From assembly GCF_020165195.1 (NCBI RefSeq), contig NZ_JAIUHR010000020.1:1-64000 (forward strand): 64,000 nt of DNA, in the 5' to 3' direction. The notes beneath the pieces were generated by a model. It did not search any database. It was not told the origin of the DNA and saw only the letters and a list, made by a program, of their open reading frames with translations. The DNA comes from Mesorhizobium sp. CA14 (GTDB lineage Bacteria; Pseudomonadota; Alphaproteobacteria; Rhizobiales; Rhizobiaceae). This document shows positions 16,529 to 25,414 of this stretch, in pieces (the first letter of the stretch is position 1; every line of letters begins with the position of its first letter). The position numbers were made by a program, and so were the translations under genes.

Positions 16529-17503
16529 ATGCTGATATCGATTGTCTTTTGGCTGCTTGCCGGCGTGCTTGCCGCCGTCGTGCTTGTTGTCCTCGCGCTG
16601 ATGCTTGCGACCTGGCGGATCGCGGCAAAGGCCGAAGGACTGGTGCCGGGTTGCGGGAAATTCATCGAGGTCGACGGCAACCGCATCCACTATGTGGAAG
16701 AGGGCGAGGGCAGGCCGATCGTCTTCGTGCATGGGCTCGGCGCTCAGCTCCACCATTTCCGCTACACGCTGTTCGGGCGCTTCGGTCCTGGTTACCGACT
16801 GATCGCGCTCGACCGGCCGGGCTCCGGCTATTCGGTTCGGGCAAGGGATGCGACCGGCCGATTGCCCGAACAGGCCGACATCCTGCGGCGCTTCATCGAG
16901 GAATTGCGCCTGGAACGGCCACTCATCGTCGGCCATTCGCTCGGCGGGGCCATCGCGCTTGCTCTGGCAGCCGGGCATCCGACAGCGATTTCCGGCATTG
17001 CGCTGCTCTCGCCGCTGACGCATCTCGAAGCGAGGATACGTGAGCGGTTTGACCTGCTCTATGTTCCATCCCCGCTGTTGCGCCGCGTCCTGGCCCATAC
17101 GGTGGCGATACCACTCAGCCTTCGTTACGCGCAGCCGACGCTGAGGTTCATTTTCGCGCCGCAAGCGGTTTCCGCGGACTACATGGTCGCTGGCGGGGGA
17201 TGGCTCGGGTTGCGCCCGTCCCACTATTTCGCCACCTCCACCGATGTCGTGGCGGTGGAACGGGACCTTGGCGAAATCGAACGGCGTTACCGCGATATAG
17301 CGCTGCCGGCAGGCATTCTCTTCGGGACCGACGACCGGGTGATCGGCGAGGCCGTGCATGGCGAACCGATGCTGGACAAGATCGGGGGGCTCGACTTCGA
17401 ACGGGTCGAAGGTCTGGGACACATGCCGCAATTCGTGGAGCCCGAACGGGTCGTCGCTTTCGTAAAACGTATCGCCGCGCGTGCTTTCGCCGACGCGAAA
17501 TGA
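16529..17503 (+). CDS. Membrane-anchored alpha/beta hydrolase
   Basis: A 324-residue protein with an N-terminal membrane anchor (ISIVFWLLAGVLAAVVLVVL, 4-23) followed by an alpha/beta-hydrolase domain. The oxyanion strand is VFVHGLGAQLHHF and the nucleophile elbow is GHSLGG with Ser137. The acid is probably in LFGTDDRVIG and the base His in GLGHMPQFVEPE. Substrate unknown. The start MLISIV is picked because it begins directly before the anchor; an in-frame ATG at 16478 is possible. Confidence 0.85.
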   Translation: MLISIVFWLLAGVLAAVVLVVLALMLATWRIAAKAEGLVPGCGKFIEVDGNRIHYVEEGEGRPIVFVHGLGAQLHHFRYTLFGRFGPGYRLIALDRPGSGYSVRARDATGRLPEQADILRRFIEELRLERPLIVGHSLGGAIALALAAGHPTAISGIALLSPLTHLEARIRERFDLLYVPSPLLRRVLAHTVAIPLSLRYAQPTLRFIFAPQAVSADYMVAGGGWLGLRPSHYFATSTDVVAVERDLGEIERRYRDIALPAGILFGTDDRVIGEAVHGEPMLDKIGGLDFERVEGLGHMPQFVEPERVVAFVKRIAARAFADAK

Positions 17504-17634
17504 ATTCGGCTAGTGGTCGCGGCAATGCCTCGCGGCTGATCACGCGGTGTCACACAAACGTGTCGGACATTCCGTCCCACCCGCAATTTCCGGTGGAACT
17601 TAGCCTCTGCGGCAGGGTTTCGTCTGTGTCGCTG

Positions 17635-17650
17635 TGGGGCTTCGGCCCCA
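17635..17650 (+). terminator. Probable rho-independent terminator with UUCG loop
   Basis: TGGGGC-TTCG-GCCCCA forms a compact stem with a very stable UUCG tetraloop and is followed by TATATTTT. It lies between the hydrolase gene and the next small secreted protein, so it should end the hydrolase transcript or act as an attenuator in the leader of the next gene. Confidence 0.65.
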
Positions 17651-17683
17651 TATATTTTGCGATCGAGAGAATGGAGAAATCCG

Positions 17684-17956
17684 ATGCTTACACGACTTAT
17701 CGCAGCTTCGGCGCTGGTGCTGGCCATGGGTGGCGCGGCCATGGCGCAGTCATCAGATGACTGGTGGTGGTGGCACCGCGACCATCGTCCCGACGTCCGC
17801 GAGCAGGTGGACCCCTATACTACAGGCAGCATCAACGGTGGCTCCGCGTTGACCGCCCACGGCAGTACCGGCGCTATGGGGCCGTGTGCCGACACAACGC
17901 CAGGTCCCGATGCCAATTCGCAGCAGAACGTCAATGACAACTACTGCGGCAAATAG
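17684..17956 (+). CDS. Small secreted protein of unknown function
   Basis: A 90-residue protein with a clear signal peptide (MLTRLIAASALVLAMGGAAM then AQ as the likely cleavage site). The mature part is short, has the odd aromatic run DDWWWWHRDHRP, and two cysteines (GPCADTTPG and NYCGK) that could form a disulfide. GGAG is suitably placed before the ATG. I do not recognise a family. Confidence 0.7.
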   Translation: MLTRLIAASALVLAMGGAAMAQSSDDWWWWHRDHRPDVREQVDPYTTGSINGGSALTAHGSTGAMGPCADTTPGPDANSQQNVNDNYCGK

Positions 17957-18120
17957 GGCCGCATAGTCGCCGGCGGCCGGCATGAAGCCTTGGGCTTGCC
18001 GGTCGCGGAGGCGATTCCAGTTTGTTGGAGTATTTTTCGCCGTTTCACGAGACGGCGAAACGCCCGACGCAATCCGGGGCGGAAGGTTGCGGCGAAAGCG
18101 CCGAGCCTGACCGGAATGTT

Positions 18121-18360
18121 TTAGTCAGATACTTCGGTCTGCGGGCGGTCGCGGCCGTCGGCGAGTTCATCGTGCCACTTTCCTTCGGCATCCTCATACT
18201 GGATGCCGTCCGTGGTGCCGGCGACCTGCTGCTCGGCCGAAGCGATTTCGGCCGCGCGCAGCGCTTCCTGGTGCGTGCGGAAAGTCTCAGAGAATGTCGA
18301 GCCGACCTTGTAGGCCCAGCCGCCATCATGCTCGACGATCTTGTAAGTCAGCTTCGCCAT
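18121..18360 (-). CDS. DUF2188 domain protein
   Basis: A 79-residue protein. YKIVEHDGGWAYKVGSTFSE followed by FRTHQEALRAAEIASAEQQ is the DUF2188 pattern: a small two-strand and helix domain whose long helix carries many alanines. Family members are common in rhizobia and have no known role. It lies just downstream of the DUF982 gene on the same strand and is probably cotranscribed. Confidence 0.8.
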   Translation of the reverse strand: MAKLTYKIVEHDGGWAYKVGSTFSETFRTHQEALRAAEIASAEQQVAGTTDGIQYEDAEGKWHDELADGRDRPQTEVSD

Positions 18361-18385
18361 GGAATCCTCCGGTTAAGAAACCCGC

Positions 18386-18664
18386 TCAATGCAGCTTCCC
18401 GTCGGCCAGCCTGTCTTCAGGAACCAGCACTTCCGATTCCCTGGCCGCCTCGACGAGGGCGCGACGCGCGTCCGCTGTTGAACGATAACCTTCCAGCGCC
18501 TTGAGGCAAGTGTCCAGAGCATCACGATGACGCTCGCCGCGATTGAGCGGCCAAACGGTCATCAGGCACTCGGCGGCTTCGCGGGTGCTTCGGATTTGGC
18601 GATATTTGCCGACATGGCCGAGTTCGACCACCACCGGCTTTTCAAAGGGCTTGTTGTCTATCAT
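18386..18664 (-). CDS. DUF982 domain protein
   Basis: A 92-residue protein of the rhizobial DUF982 family: F..PV.VE region (FEKPVVVELGHVGKYRQIRS), then AAECLMTVWPLNRGERHRDA, then a lysine/arginine helix with DARRALVEAARESEVLV. The family is abundant in Mesorhizobium and Rhizobium and uncharacterised. ATG is preferred over a TTG three codons upstream. Confidence 0.85.
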   Translation of the reverse strand: MIDNKPFEKPVVVELGHVGKYRQIRSTREAAECLMTVWPLNRGERHRDALDTCLKALEGYRSTADARRALVEAARESEVLVPEDRLADGKLH

Positions 18665-18813
18665 GGCCGCCAACGTAAAACGGCCAAATTGGTTGCAGTT
18701 GTGGCGAGAAACCTGCGCCCAAACGTCTCAGCACTCTGCTGATTTCGAGTTTGTTTTGACCCAATTCCGAACGGAATGCCACGGCGAAGCCGCCGGGCCT
18801 GATCGTGTCACAG

Positions 18814-18831
18814 TTTTCCTGGAATTGCTCT
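18814..18831 (-). repeat. Dispersed repeat copy (GAGCAATTCCAGGAAAA)
   Basis: Read on the minus strand, AGAGCAATTCCAGGAAAA begins within the stop codon of the oxidoreductase gene. Related copies are at 28548-28568, 42495-42515 and 47331-47353. Two of the other three also begin at or next to the stop codon of a minus-strand gene. Confidence 0.8.
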
Positions 18832-19933
18832 AGCCGGCGGCCTTCATCCAATGCCGCATCGTCGTCACCGAACGTGCCAGTTGAGGCGCGGGATGGATTT
18901 CCTCGCCGAAGGCAGCCGCCGCGCGCCAGCCCCAGCGCGGGTCGGCGAGGAATGCGCGCGCCAGCGCCACCATATCGGCACGACCGTCGGCCACGATCGC
19001 CTCGGCCTGGCTCGGATCGTCGATCAGCCCCACGGCGCGTGTCGGAATGCCGGCGCCGTTGCGCACGGCCTCCGCCAGATGCACCTGGTAGCCGGGGCCG
19101 GGCGGCACCTGCTGCAGAGGCGAATTGCCGCCGCTGGAGCAGCAGATATAGGCGATGCCCTCGGCCTTTAGCGCCTTGGCCACCTCGATTGCGTCCTCGA
19201 CGTCGAAACCGCCATCGACCCATTCCTTCACCGAAAGGCGCGCGCCCAGCATCATGGACGGAGCGGCCTTCCTCACCGCCCTGGCGATTTCGACCGCAAA
19301 GCGCATGCGGTTTTCCAGCGACCCGCCCCAGCGGTCCGTCCGCTGGTTGGAGAGCGGCGAGAGGAACTGGAAGATCAGATAGCCATGCGCGGCGTGCAGT
19401 TCGGCAAAGTCGAAGCCGGCGCGTTCGGCGCGCACGGCCGCCTGCGCAAAGCGCGCAATCAGCTCCAGAATCTCGTCCTCCTCCAACGCGTGCGGCACAT
19501 TCCAGCCCGTGTCATAGGCGATGGCCGAGGCAGAAACCGTCTGCCAGGAATCCTCGCCAGGCTGCAGCGGACCGCCGCCTTCCCAGGGTTTGCGGTTAGA
19601 AGCTTTGCGGCCGGCATGGGCAAGCTGAACGCCGAATTTCGTGCCGCGCGCGGCGACGCGCCTGGCGGCGTCGAGCGTGCGCTTGGCGGCCGCCTCGTTG
19701 TCGTCGGAATAGAGGCCGAGGCAGCCATGCGAGATGCGTCCGCGCCGCTCGACATCGGTCATCTCGACGGTCACCATGCCGGCGCCCGACATTGCCAGGT
19801 TCATCCAGTGATAGAGATGCCAGTCGCTGGCCGAGCCGTCCTCGGCCGAATACTGGCACATGGGGGCAACCGCGATGCGATTGGGGAAGGTGAGACCGCC
19901 GAGGGTGATCGGCTGGAAAAGCGATGACGTCAT
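18830..19933 (-). CDS. NADH:flavin oxidoreductase, old yellow enzyme family (YqjM-like)
   Basis: A 367-residue FMN-binding TIM-barrel ene-reductase. Family landmarks are LFQPITLGGLTFPNRIAVAP with MCQYS (the YqjM-type cysteine at the flavin), QLAHAGRKAS, DFAELHAAHGYL and SPLSNQRTDRWGGS. The C-terminal phosphate-binding part is ADMVALARAFLADPRWG. It reduces activated C=C bonds with NAD(P)H; the physiological substrate is unknown. The start at MTSSLFQP matches the family N-terminus. Confidence 0.93.
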   Translation of the reverse strand: MTSSLFQPITLGGLTFPNRIAVAPMCQYSAEDGSASDWHLYHWMNLAMSGAGMVTVEMTDVERRGRISHGCLGLYSDDNEAAAKRTLDAARRVAARGTKFGVQLAHAGRKASNRKPWEGGGPLQPGEDSWQTVSASAIAYDTGWNVPHALEEDEILELIARFAQAAVRAERAGFDFAELHAAHGYLIFQFLSPLSNQRTDRWGGSLENRMRFAVEIARAVRKAAPSMMLGARLSVKEWVDGGFDVEDAIEVAKALKAEGIAYICCSSGGNSPLQQVPPGPGYQVHLAEAVRNGAGIPTRAVGLIDDPSQAEAIVADGRADMVALARAFLADPRWGWRAAAAFGEEIHPAPQLARSVTTMRHWMKAAG

Positions 19934-20115
19934 GAAACGGGCTCCTGGCGAGATACCGCTATCTAGGCAGCCGCGGCGCGTCGCGCCAGTCACGAGCCGG
20001 TGAAACTCCCGCTGGACCAGTCGGTTTCCAGGCCAGTCGGTTTCGGCCAGCCGGTTTCCAGGATTGCGTGCGCCACCTTTCGTCGTTACCCCTTGTCGCC
20101 AATACGGAGATCGTC

Positions 20116-20694
20116 ATGGAAGATCGCGTTCGCATCCGTTCGGAGGAGGTCCTTTCGGACGACTGGGCGGTGCTGAAGAAGACGGTGCTCGACTATCGCC
20201 GCCGCGACGGGCGATGGGAGACGCAGATCCGCCAGACCTACGATCGCGGAGACGGCGCGGTGATCCTGCCCTTCGATCCGCAGCGCTCGACCGTGCTCCT
20301 GGTGCGGCAGTTTCGCTTCCCGGCTTACGCCGTGGGCTATCGCGAGCCGCTGATCGAGGCCTGCGCCGGCTTGCTCGACGAAAACGATCCCGAAACCGCC
20401 ATCCGCAAAGAAGCGGAAGAGGAGTTGGGTTACCACCTGAAGGATGTCGAGCGGCTGTTTTCGCCCTTCATGAGCCCGGGCAGCGTGACGGAACGGCTCT
20501 GGTTCTTCACGGCGCACTATTCGCCGGCTGACCGCATTTCCGACGGCGGTGGCTCACCGGAGGAAGGCGAGGACATCGAGGTTCTGGAAATGCCGCTGGA
20601 CGAGGCGCTGGCCGGTATCGCCGACGGCCGCATCGTCGACGCCAAGACGATCATCCTGATCCAGCACCTGAAGCTCAATCCGATCAAGATTTGA
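20116..20694 (+). CDS. NUDIX hydrolase (ADP-ribose / GDP-mannose pyrophosphatase, NudK-like)
   Basis: A 192-residue NUDIX enzyme of the ADP-sugar branch. The N-terminal region (SDDWAVLKKTVLDYRRRDG), then AVILPFDPQRSTVLLVRQFR and the acidic metal-binding helix (AIRKEAEEELGY) fit ADP-ribose or GDP-mannose pyrophosphatases. The usual glycine at the start of the Nudix box is replaced within CAGLLDENDPE, as in NudK-type enzymes. The start MEDRVRI has GGAG eight bases upstream. Confidence 0.87.
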   Translation: MEDRVRIRSEEVLSDDWAVLKKTVLDYRRRDGRWETQIRQTYDRGDGAVILPFDPQRSTVLLVRQFRFPAYAVGYREPLIEACAGLLDENDPETAIRKEAEEELGYHLKDVERLFSPFMSPGSVTERLWFFTAHYSPADRISDGGGSPEEGEDIEVLEMPLDEALAGIADGRIVDAKTIILIQHLKLNPIKI

Positions 20695-20761
20695 CTCTGT
20701 CTTCGGCTGCAATGCTTCGGCGTCCGGTGGCCTGCCACCCGAAGCTCGACATGCGAAGGGG

Positions 20762-20847
20762 TGGTGCGGACGACGGGAATCGAACCCGTACGATCAGAGA
20801 TCGAGGGATTTTAAGTCCCTTGCGTCTACCAATTCCGCCACGTCCGC
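20762..20847 (-). tRNA. tRNA-Leu (anticodon UAA)
   Basis: On the minus strand a full cloverleaf folds: acceptor GCGGACG with CGTCCGC, D-arm with GAATTGGTAGA, anticodon stem AGGGA/TCCCT around CTTAAAA (anticodon TAA), a long variable arm as in class II tRNAs, T-arm ACGGG-TTCGATT-CCCGT, and discriminator A followed by encoded CCA (20762-20764). Confidence 0.97.
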
Positions 20848-21026
20848 AGGCGTGCCCTTTTCAGACGCCTGATATGAGCCGTCAAGCGATGTTTCCGATC
20901 GTCCGCAGTTTGCGCGGGCGACCATCGCGCAGATTTAATATTAGTGATGTTTAAAATGCCAAATTCTCCAGACCGATCCCATTAGCGTTTGTATGCGAGC
21001 ATCGGGCCGGCTTTGATGGTGGAACC

Positions 21027-21254
21027 ATGCGTGGGCCAGGCTGGATCAGGGGACTGCGGGAGGCGGAGGCGCGGCAGCTGCGCCGCGAGATCGATCGGCT
21101 CGAGCGGGGTCTGATCGAGGCCGCGAACTCGAAGGCCAAATGGAACCTGCATGAGGTCGCGCACACGCTGCGCTGGCAAAAGGCCCGGCTGCGGCGGCTG
21201 GAGGAATGCCTCGACGCCATGCCCGAAGGAAAGAGGGCTTCGAACCGATCCTGA
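21027..21254 (+). CDS. Small hypothetical coiled-coil protein
   Basis: A possible 75-residue protein, very rich in Arg, Glu and Leu with heptad-like spacing (EAEARQLRREIDRLERGLIE and LRWQKARLRRLEECLD), so probably all helical. GTGGAA is present before the ATG. No family is recognised. The region is GC-rich and the frame could be chance. Confidence 0.42.
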   Translation: MRGPGWIRGLREAEARQLRREIDRLERGLIEAANSKAKWNLHEVAHTLRWQKARLRRLEECLDAMPEGKRASNRS

Positions 21255-21510
21255 GGCCGGTCGCAAAGCATTCAGCCAAGCATGTCCGCCACATCCGCCA
21301 CGGCAGGGTAGGGCGGTTGGAAAGTGGCGCGATCACGGAATTACGGTCTGCCAAGGGAACGCTAGGTTCCGCGGCGCGGCGGATCGATCCGCCAAGGCCG
21401 GCGTCTATCAGGCCCCTACCCATTCCCCCGCCCCCTGCGGGCGCCGGCCACGCTATTTCGACAGATTGATGCGGGAGAGGTCTTCCGCATCGACACCGGT
21501 GGCGCAAGCC

Positions 21511-22161
21511 TCAGAATTTATAGCTGAAATTCACGCCCAGCGTCTGCAGCTTCACGTCCTGATCGCGCTCGGTGAAGGTGTTCGAAGCGTCGAAATGCTC
21601 CTTGCCGAAATCATAGTAGCGATATTGCGCGCCGACGACGACATTGTTGGTCAAGGCATAGTCGACGCCGGCGCCGAGCGTCCAGCCGGTGCTGGTGCGG
21701 GTTTGGGCAAAGCCGGTGCCCGCCGCTTGCGAGGTCTCGATGCCGGCGAAAGCCAAGCCGCCAATGCCATAGACCAATACGCGATCCGTTGCGTAGCCGG
21801 CCTTGGCATTGACCGATCCGAACCACTTGACGTCGGTGCCGAATGTGTTTGCCGGGCCGGCGGTGCCGTCGATCGAAGCGTAATTGAGATCGGCCTCGGC
21901 GCCGATCACGGCCTGGTCGAACTGCCAGAGCCCCGCGACATGGCCGCCGACGAAACCGCCGTCGATGTCGGGCTTCACCGAACCGCCATCGATGCTGATG
22001 TCGGATCGACCCCAGCCATAGCCGGCCTGCATGCCGGCATAGTAGCCGGTCCAGTCGAAGCCGGGCGCGGTCATCGGCAGATTGGTGCCTAGGTCCGCTG
22101 CCCAGGCAGAGCCGGACAGCAGGGCAAGAAGGCCGGCAGTGGCGAGCGTCAGTCGACGCAT
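21511..22161 (-). CDS. Outer-membrane beta-barrel porin-like protein (Omp25/31 family)
   Basis: A 216-residue protein with a signal peptide (MRRLTLATAGLLALLSGSAW, cleavage after AWA). The mature barrel opens with the typical FDWTGYYAGMQAGYGWG, contains alternating strands (AKAGYATDRVLVYGIGGLAF, GWTLGAGVDYALTNNVVVGA) and ends in a C-terminal aromatic (FSYKF) as barrel-assembly targets require. These proteins are abundant rhizobial and Brucella surface proteins. GGAG sits eight bases before the ATG. It diverges from the adenine deaminase gene. Confidence 0.9.
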   Translation of the reverse strand: MRRLTLATAGLLALLSGSAWAADLGTNLPMTAPGFDWTGYYAGMQAGYGWGRSDISIDGGSVKPDIDGGFVGGHVAGLWQFDQAVIGAEADLNYASIDGTAGPANTFGTDVKWFGSVNAKAGYATDRVLVYGIGGLAFAGIETSQAAGTGFAQTRTSTGWTLGAGVDYALTNNVVVGAQYRYYDFGKEHFDASNTFTERDQDVKLQTLGVNFSYKF

Positions 22162-22321
22162 AGGGCGCTCCGAAATGGCGGTTTCGAAAGACTCCTTCGG
22201 GCAGACTAGCCCCAATCACCGCGAAACGGAATTGCATCTCTGCAACAGTGGTTTACGACCTGACGCTCTGGCTCCGGGCGCCGACATTTGCCAAACTGGC
22301 CCATGCAGAGGACTCAAGCCC

Positions 22322-24139
22322 ATGACGAACGCCAAGCCGACAAGCGCCACAAAGCCAAAGCCGTGGACCGAGGTGGCGACATATCTGGTAGATGTCGCGA
22401 TGGGCCGAAAGCCGGCGGAGCTAGTCATCCGCAACGGTCGCTGGGTGAATGTCCATTCGGGCGAGATCATCCCCGGCACCGATATCGCGATCGCCGCCGG
22501 CCGCTTCGCCTATTGCGGGCCGAACGCCAGCCATGCGATCGGGGAGGGGACCAAGGTCGTCGATGCCGGCGGGGCCTATCTCGTGCCCGGCCTTTGCGAC
22601 GCGCATATGCATGTCGAGAGCGGCATGGTGACTGTGACGGAGTTCTGCCGCGCGGTCATCCCGCACGGCACCACCTCGATGTTCATCGACCCGCACGAGA
22701 TCGCCAACGTGCTTGGACTGCCGGGCGTTCGCCTGATGCATGACGAGGCGGTCGCGATGCCGATCAACGTGCATGTGCAGATGCCGTCCTGCGTGCCCTC
22801 GGCGCCGGGGCTGGAGCATGCCGGCGCCGAGCTGACGGTCGCCGACGTGGCAGAGGCCATGACCTGGGAAAATATCATCGGGCTCGGCGAGGTGATGAAT
22901 TTCCCCGGAGTCGCCGCCAACGATCCGGTGATGTCGGGCGAGATCGCCGAGACGGTCAGGGCCGGCAAGACGGTCGGCGGGCATTATGCATCGCCCGATC
23001 TCGGTCTGCCCTTCCATGGCTACGTCGCCGGCGGGGCGGAGGACGACCATGAAGGCACGCGCGCGGAGGACGCGATCGCGCGGGTGCGCCAAGGCATGAA
23101 GGCAATGCTGAGGCTGGGATCGGCCTGGTACGACGTCGCGGCGCAGATCAAGGCGGTGACCGAAGGCGGCGTCGACCCGCGCAACTTCATCCTGTGCACC
23201 GATGACAGCCATTCCGGCACGCTGGTGCATGAAGGCCATATGGATCGCGTGGTGCGGCATGCCATCAGCCAGGGGCTGAAGCCGGTGACGGCGATCCAGA
23301 TGGCGACGCTCAACACCGCGCAACATTTCAGGCTGGAGCGCGAGATCGGCTCGATCGCGCCCGGACGCCTGGCCGATCTTCTCATCGTTTCGGACCTTGC
23401 CCAGATGACCATAGACGAGGTTTATGGCCGCGGCGTCAGGCTGGCCAAGGCCGGCAAGCTCGAGATCGACATCGCGGCCTATGACTATCCGCAATCGGCG
23501 AAGAATACCGTCAGGCTCGGCAAGAAACTCGCGGCGAAGGATTTTGACATTTTTGCGCCGCAGGGCGCCAACGAGGTGCGGGCGCGGGTGATCGGCGTGA
23601 TCGAGAACCAGGCGCCGACGCGGGCTCTGGAAGCCGATCTGGCGGTCGAGGACGGGCTGGTCGCCATGGACAGGCGCAACGACATCTGCCAGATCGCCCT
23701 GGTCGAGCGCCATCGCGGCACGGGCGGCGTCACCAACGCTTTCGTGTCCGGTTTCGGCTATGTGGAGGACTGCGCGATGGCGTCCAGCGTCGCGCATGAC
23801 GCGCACCACATCATCGTCGTCGGCACCAACAAGGAAGATATGGCCTTGGCCGTCAACCGGCTGGGCGAGGTGGGCGGCGGCGTCGTGCTTTATTCCAGGG
23901 GCAAGGAACTGGCGCTGGTCGAGATGCCGATCGCCGGGCTGATGTCGGACGAGCGCGCCGAGATCGTCGCGGCGAAAGCCGAGCAACTGACCGAGGCGAT
24001 GCGCAAGGCCGGCTGCTCGCTCAACAACGCCTATATGCAGCACTCGCTGCTGGCGCTGGTGGTTATTCCGGAGCTCAGGATTTCGGATGTTGGCCTGGTC
24101 GACGTGACGACGTTCCGGAAGGTCGACCTGTTTGTTTAG
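22322..24139 (+). CDS. ade: Adenine deaminase
   Basis: A 605-residue amidohydrolase that converts adenine to hypoxanthine in purine salvage. The metal motif is DAHMHVESG, followed by FIDPHEIANVLG, HYASPDLGLP and ILCTDDSHSGTLVHEGHMD. The C-terminal Ade-specific domain has AHDAHHIIVVGTNKEDMALA and ends at VTTFRKVDLFV. Length and order match AdeC-type enzymes. The start MTNAKPT is the first Met close to the family N-terminus. It may act with the xanthine phosphoribosyltransferase at 14 kb in base salvage. Confidence 0.95.
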   Translation: MTNAKPTSATKPKPWTEVATYLVDVAMGRKPAELVIRNGRWVNVHSGEIIPGTDIAIAAGRFAYCGPNASHAIGEGTKVVDAGGAYLVPGLCDAHMHVESGMVTVTEFCRAVIPHGTTSMFIDPHEIANVLGLPGVRLMHDEAVAMPINVHVQMPSCVPSAPGLEHAGAELTVADVAEAMTWENIIGLGEVMNFPGVAANDPVMSGEIAETVRAGKTVGGHYASPDLGLPFHGYVAGGAEDDHEGTRAEDAIARVRQGMKAMLRLGSAWYDVAAQIKAVTEGGVDPRNFILCTDDSHSGTLVHEGHMDRVVRHAISQGLKPVTAIQMATLNTAQHFRLEREIGSIAPGRLADLLIVSDLAQMTIDEVYGRGVRLAKAGKLEIDIAAYDYPQSAKNTVRLGKKLAAKDFDIFAPQGANEVRARVIGVIENQAPTRALEADLAVEDGLVAMDRRNDICQIALVERHRGTGGVTNAFVSGFGYVEDCAMASSVAHDAHHIIVVGTNKEDMALAVNRLGEVGGGVVLYSRGKELALVEMPIAGLMSDERAEIVAAKAEQLTEAMRKAGCSLNNAYMQHSLLALVVIPELRISDVGLVDVTTFRKVDLFV

Positions 24140-24145
24140 GGTAAG

Positions 24146-25309
24146 TCACCCGCCGGTCGCTATGGTCAACACCTTGAACGGCGTGGTGATAACGACCTCG
24201 GCGACCGAACCGACCGCCTTGCCGAGGCCTTGGCCGATATCGTTGAGCTGCGTCGGGTCGGGCTCGTCCGAGGCAAGCCCGGCCGGTGTGCGCAGCCGGT
24301 TGCCCAGCAATTGCACCAGGATCGGGTTGTCGGCGAATTTGGCATGGTTCAGGCCGCCGTCGCCGCCCTTGGCGTGGGTCAGGTCGACGACCGTCACGCC
24401 GTAATCGGCGAGATCTGCGGCGTTGCCGTAGTCGCCGACGCGCGGCTTGTCGCCGGAAATGAAGCTCGACAGCTTCAGCGCCCTGTCGTCGCCCGAAAGC
24501 AGGATGGCGAAGGGCTTGTCGGGCTTGCCGTAGCGGATCATCTGCTTCTTGAAGACATCGACGTCGATGTCGGGCGAGGCGAGGATGACATAGCCGAGCT
24601 TGCCGCCGAGATCGCGGTCGCCGGTGATGGCGAGCTGGCGCAGCGCCTCCATCGTCAGCCAGGTGCCCATTGAATGGGCGATGATGTCGATGCTCTTGAC
24701 GCGCGTCTTGGCGAGCATCCTGAGCGTCGCCTCGAGGTCGTCGCGCGCAGCGGTCGAGCTGTCCTTGTCGTAGATATAGCCGGTCGCCTTGGCGCTCGAT
24801 GCCCATGAGAACAGCACCGGCGTTCCGGGATATTTGGTGTCATGCGCTATCTGCGTGATGCGGTAGATGCCGTCGTCGAAACCGTTGTTGAAGCCGTGCA
24901 CGAACACCAAAGCGCGGTCGCCGCGCATGGAAATGTCGGCGCCGACCGCCTTGGCGAATTGCCGCGCGTCGCCATAGTGGACGACGTCGCTGGCGGTGAA
25001 CTGCTTGGCCGGATTGGAGTCTGCCGAGCCCTTGGCGCGTTCGATCGCGCCGACCTGATGGATCTTCGGCACGGTGACGTCGACGCGGGCGTAGCCGGTG
25101 GTCAGCGAACGGTCGCCGTCGAACACCTGGCGCGGATCCTTGGTCGCCTGCTGGCGGGTGGTGGCGACGAAGATTTCGTGCCTGGCGGCGATGTCGGAGG
25201 CGGGCGCTGTAACTGTTTTGCGGTTGAGAAGGTCATGCGTGGGACCGGCGCAGCCGGCGAGGGCGAGCGTGAAGGCAAGGCCGACAACGATCTTCACATG
25301 CGCAGTCAC
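24146..25309 (-). CDS. DUF900 alpha/beta hydrolase lipoprotein, copy 1
   Basis: A 387-residue predicted lipoprotein. The N-terminus (GTG start) is a lipoprotein signal ending in LALAGC, with Cys20 as the lipidation site. The hydrolase domain of the DUF900 type starts around ALVFVHGFNNGFDDG, has LFSWASSAKATGY, the nucleophile elbow AHSMGTW, and LASPDIDVDVF. It should face the periplasm and act on an unknown ester or peptide. It is a close tandem relative of the next gene upstream, from which it is separated by 105 bases. GGGGGA before the GTG supports that start. Confidence 0.85.
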   Translation of the reverse strand: MTAHVKIVVGLAFTLALAGCAGPTHDLLNRKTVTAPASDIAARHEIFVATTRQQATKDPRQVFDGDRSLTTGYARVDVTVPKIHQVGAIERAKGSADSNPAKQFTASDVVHYGDARQFAKAVGADISMRGDRALVFVHGFNNGFDDGIYRITQIAHDTKYPGTPVLFSWASSAKATGYIYDKDSSTAARDDLEATLRMLAKTRVKSIDIIAHSMGTWLTMEALRQLAITGDRDLGGKLGYVILASPDIDVDVFKKQMIRYGKPDKPFAILLSGDDRALKLSSFISGDKPRVGDYGNAADLADYGVTVVDLTHAKGGDGGLNHAKFADNPILVQLLGNRLRTPAGLASDEPDPTQLNDIGQGLGKAVGSVAEVVITTPFKVLTIATGG

Positions 25310-25414
25310 CCGGGATCCCCCAAGGGCGGCAACCTCTCTTGCTACTCCGATAAAGCCAGAGGGCGGCCGGGTCCAGTTCAAAGTCCCTGCGGCGCCGAAC
25401 CCGCACCGATACGG

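Noticed and set aside
22421..24043. Long minus-strand frame opposite adenine deaminase
   Set aside because: No recognisable domain; the plus-strand product is unmistakable.
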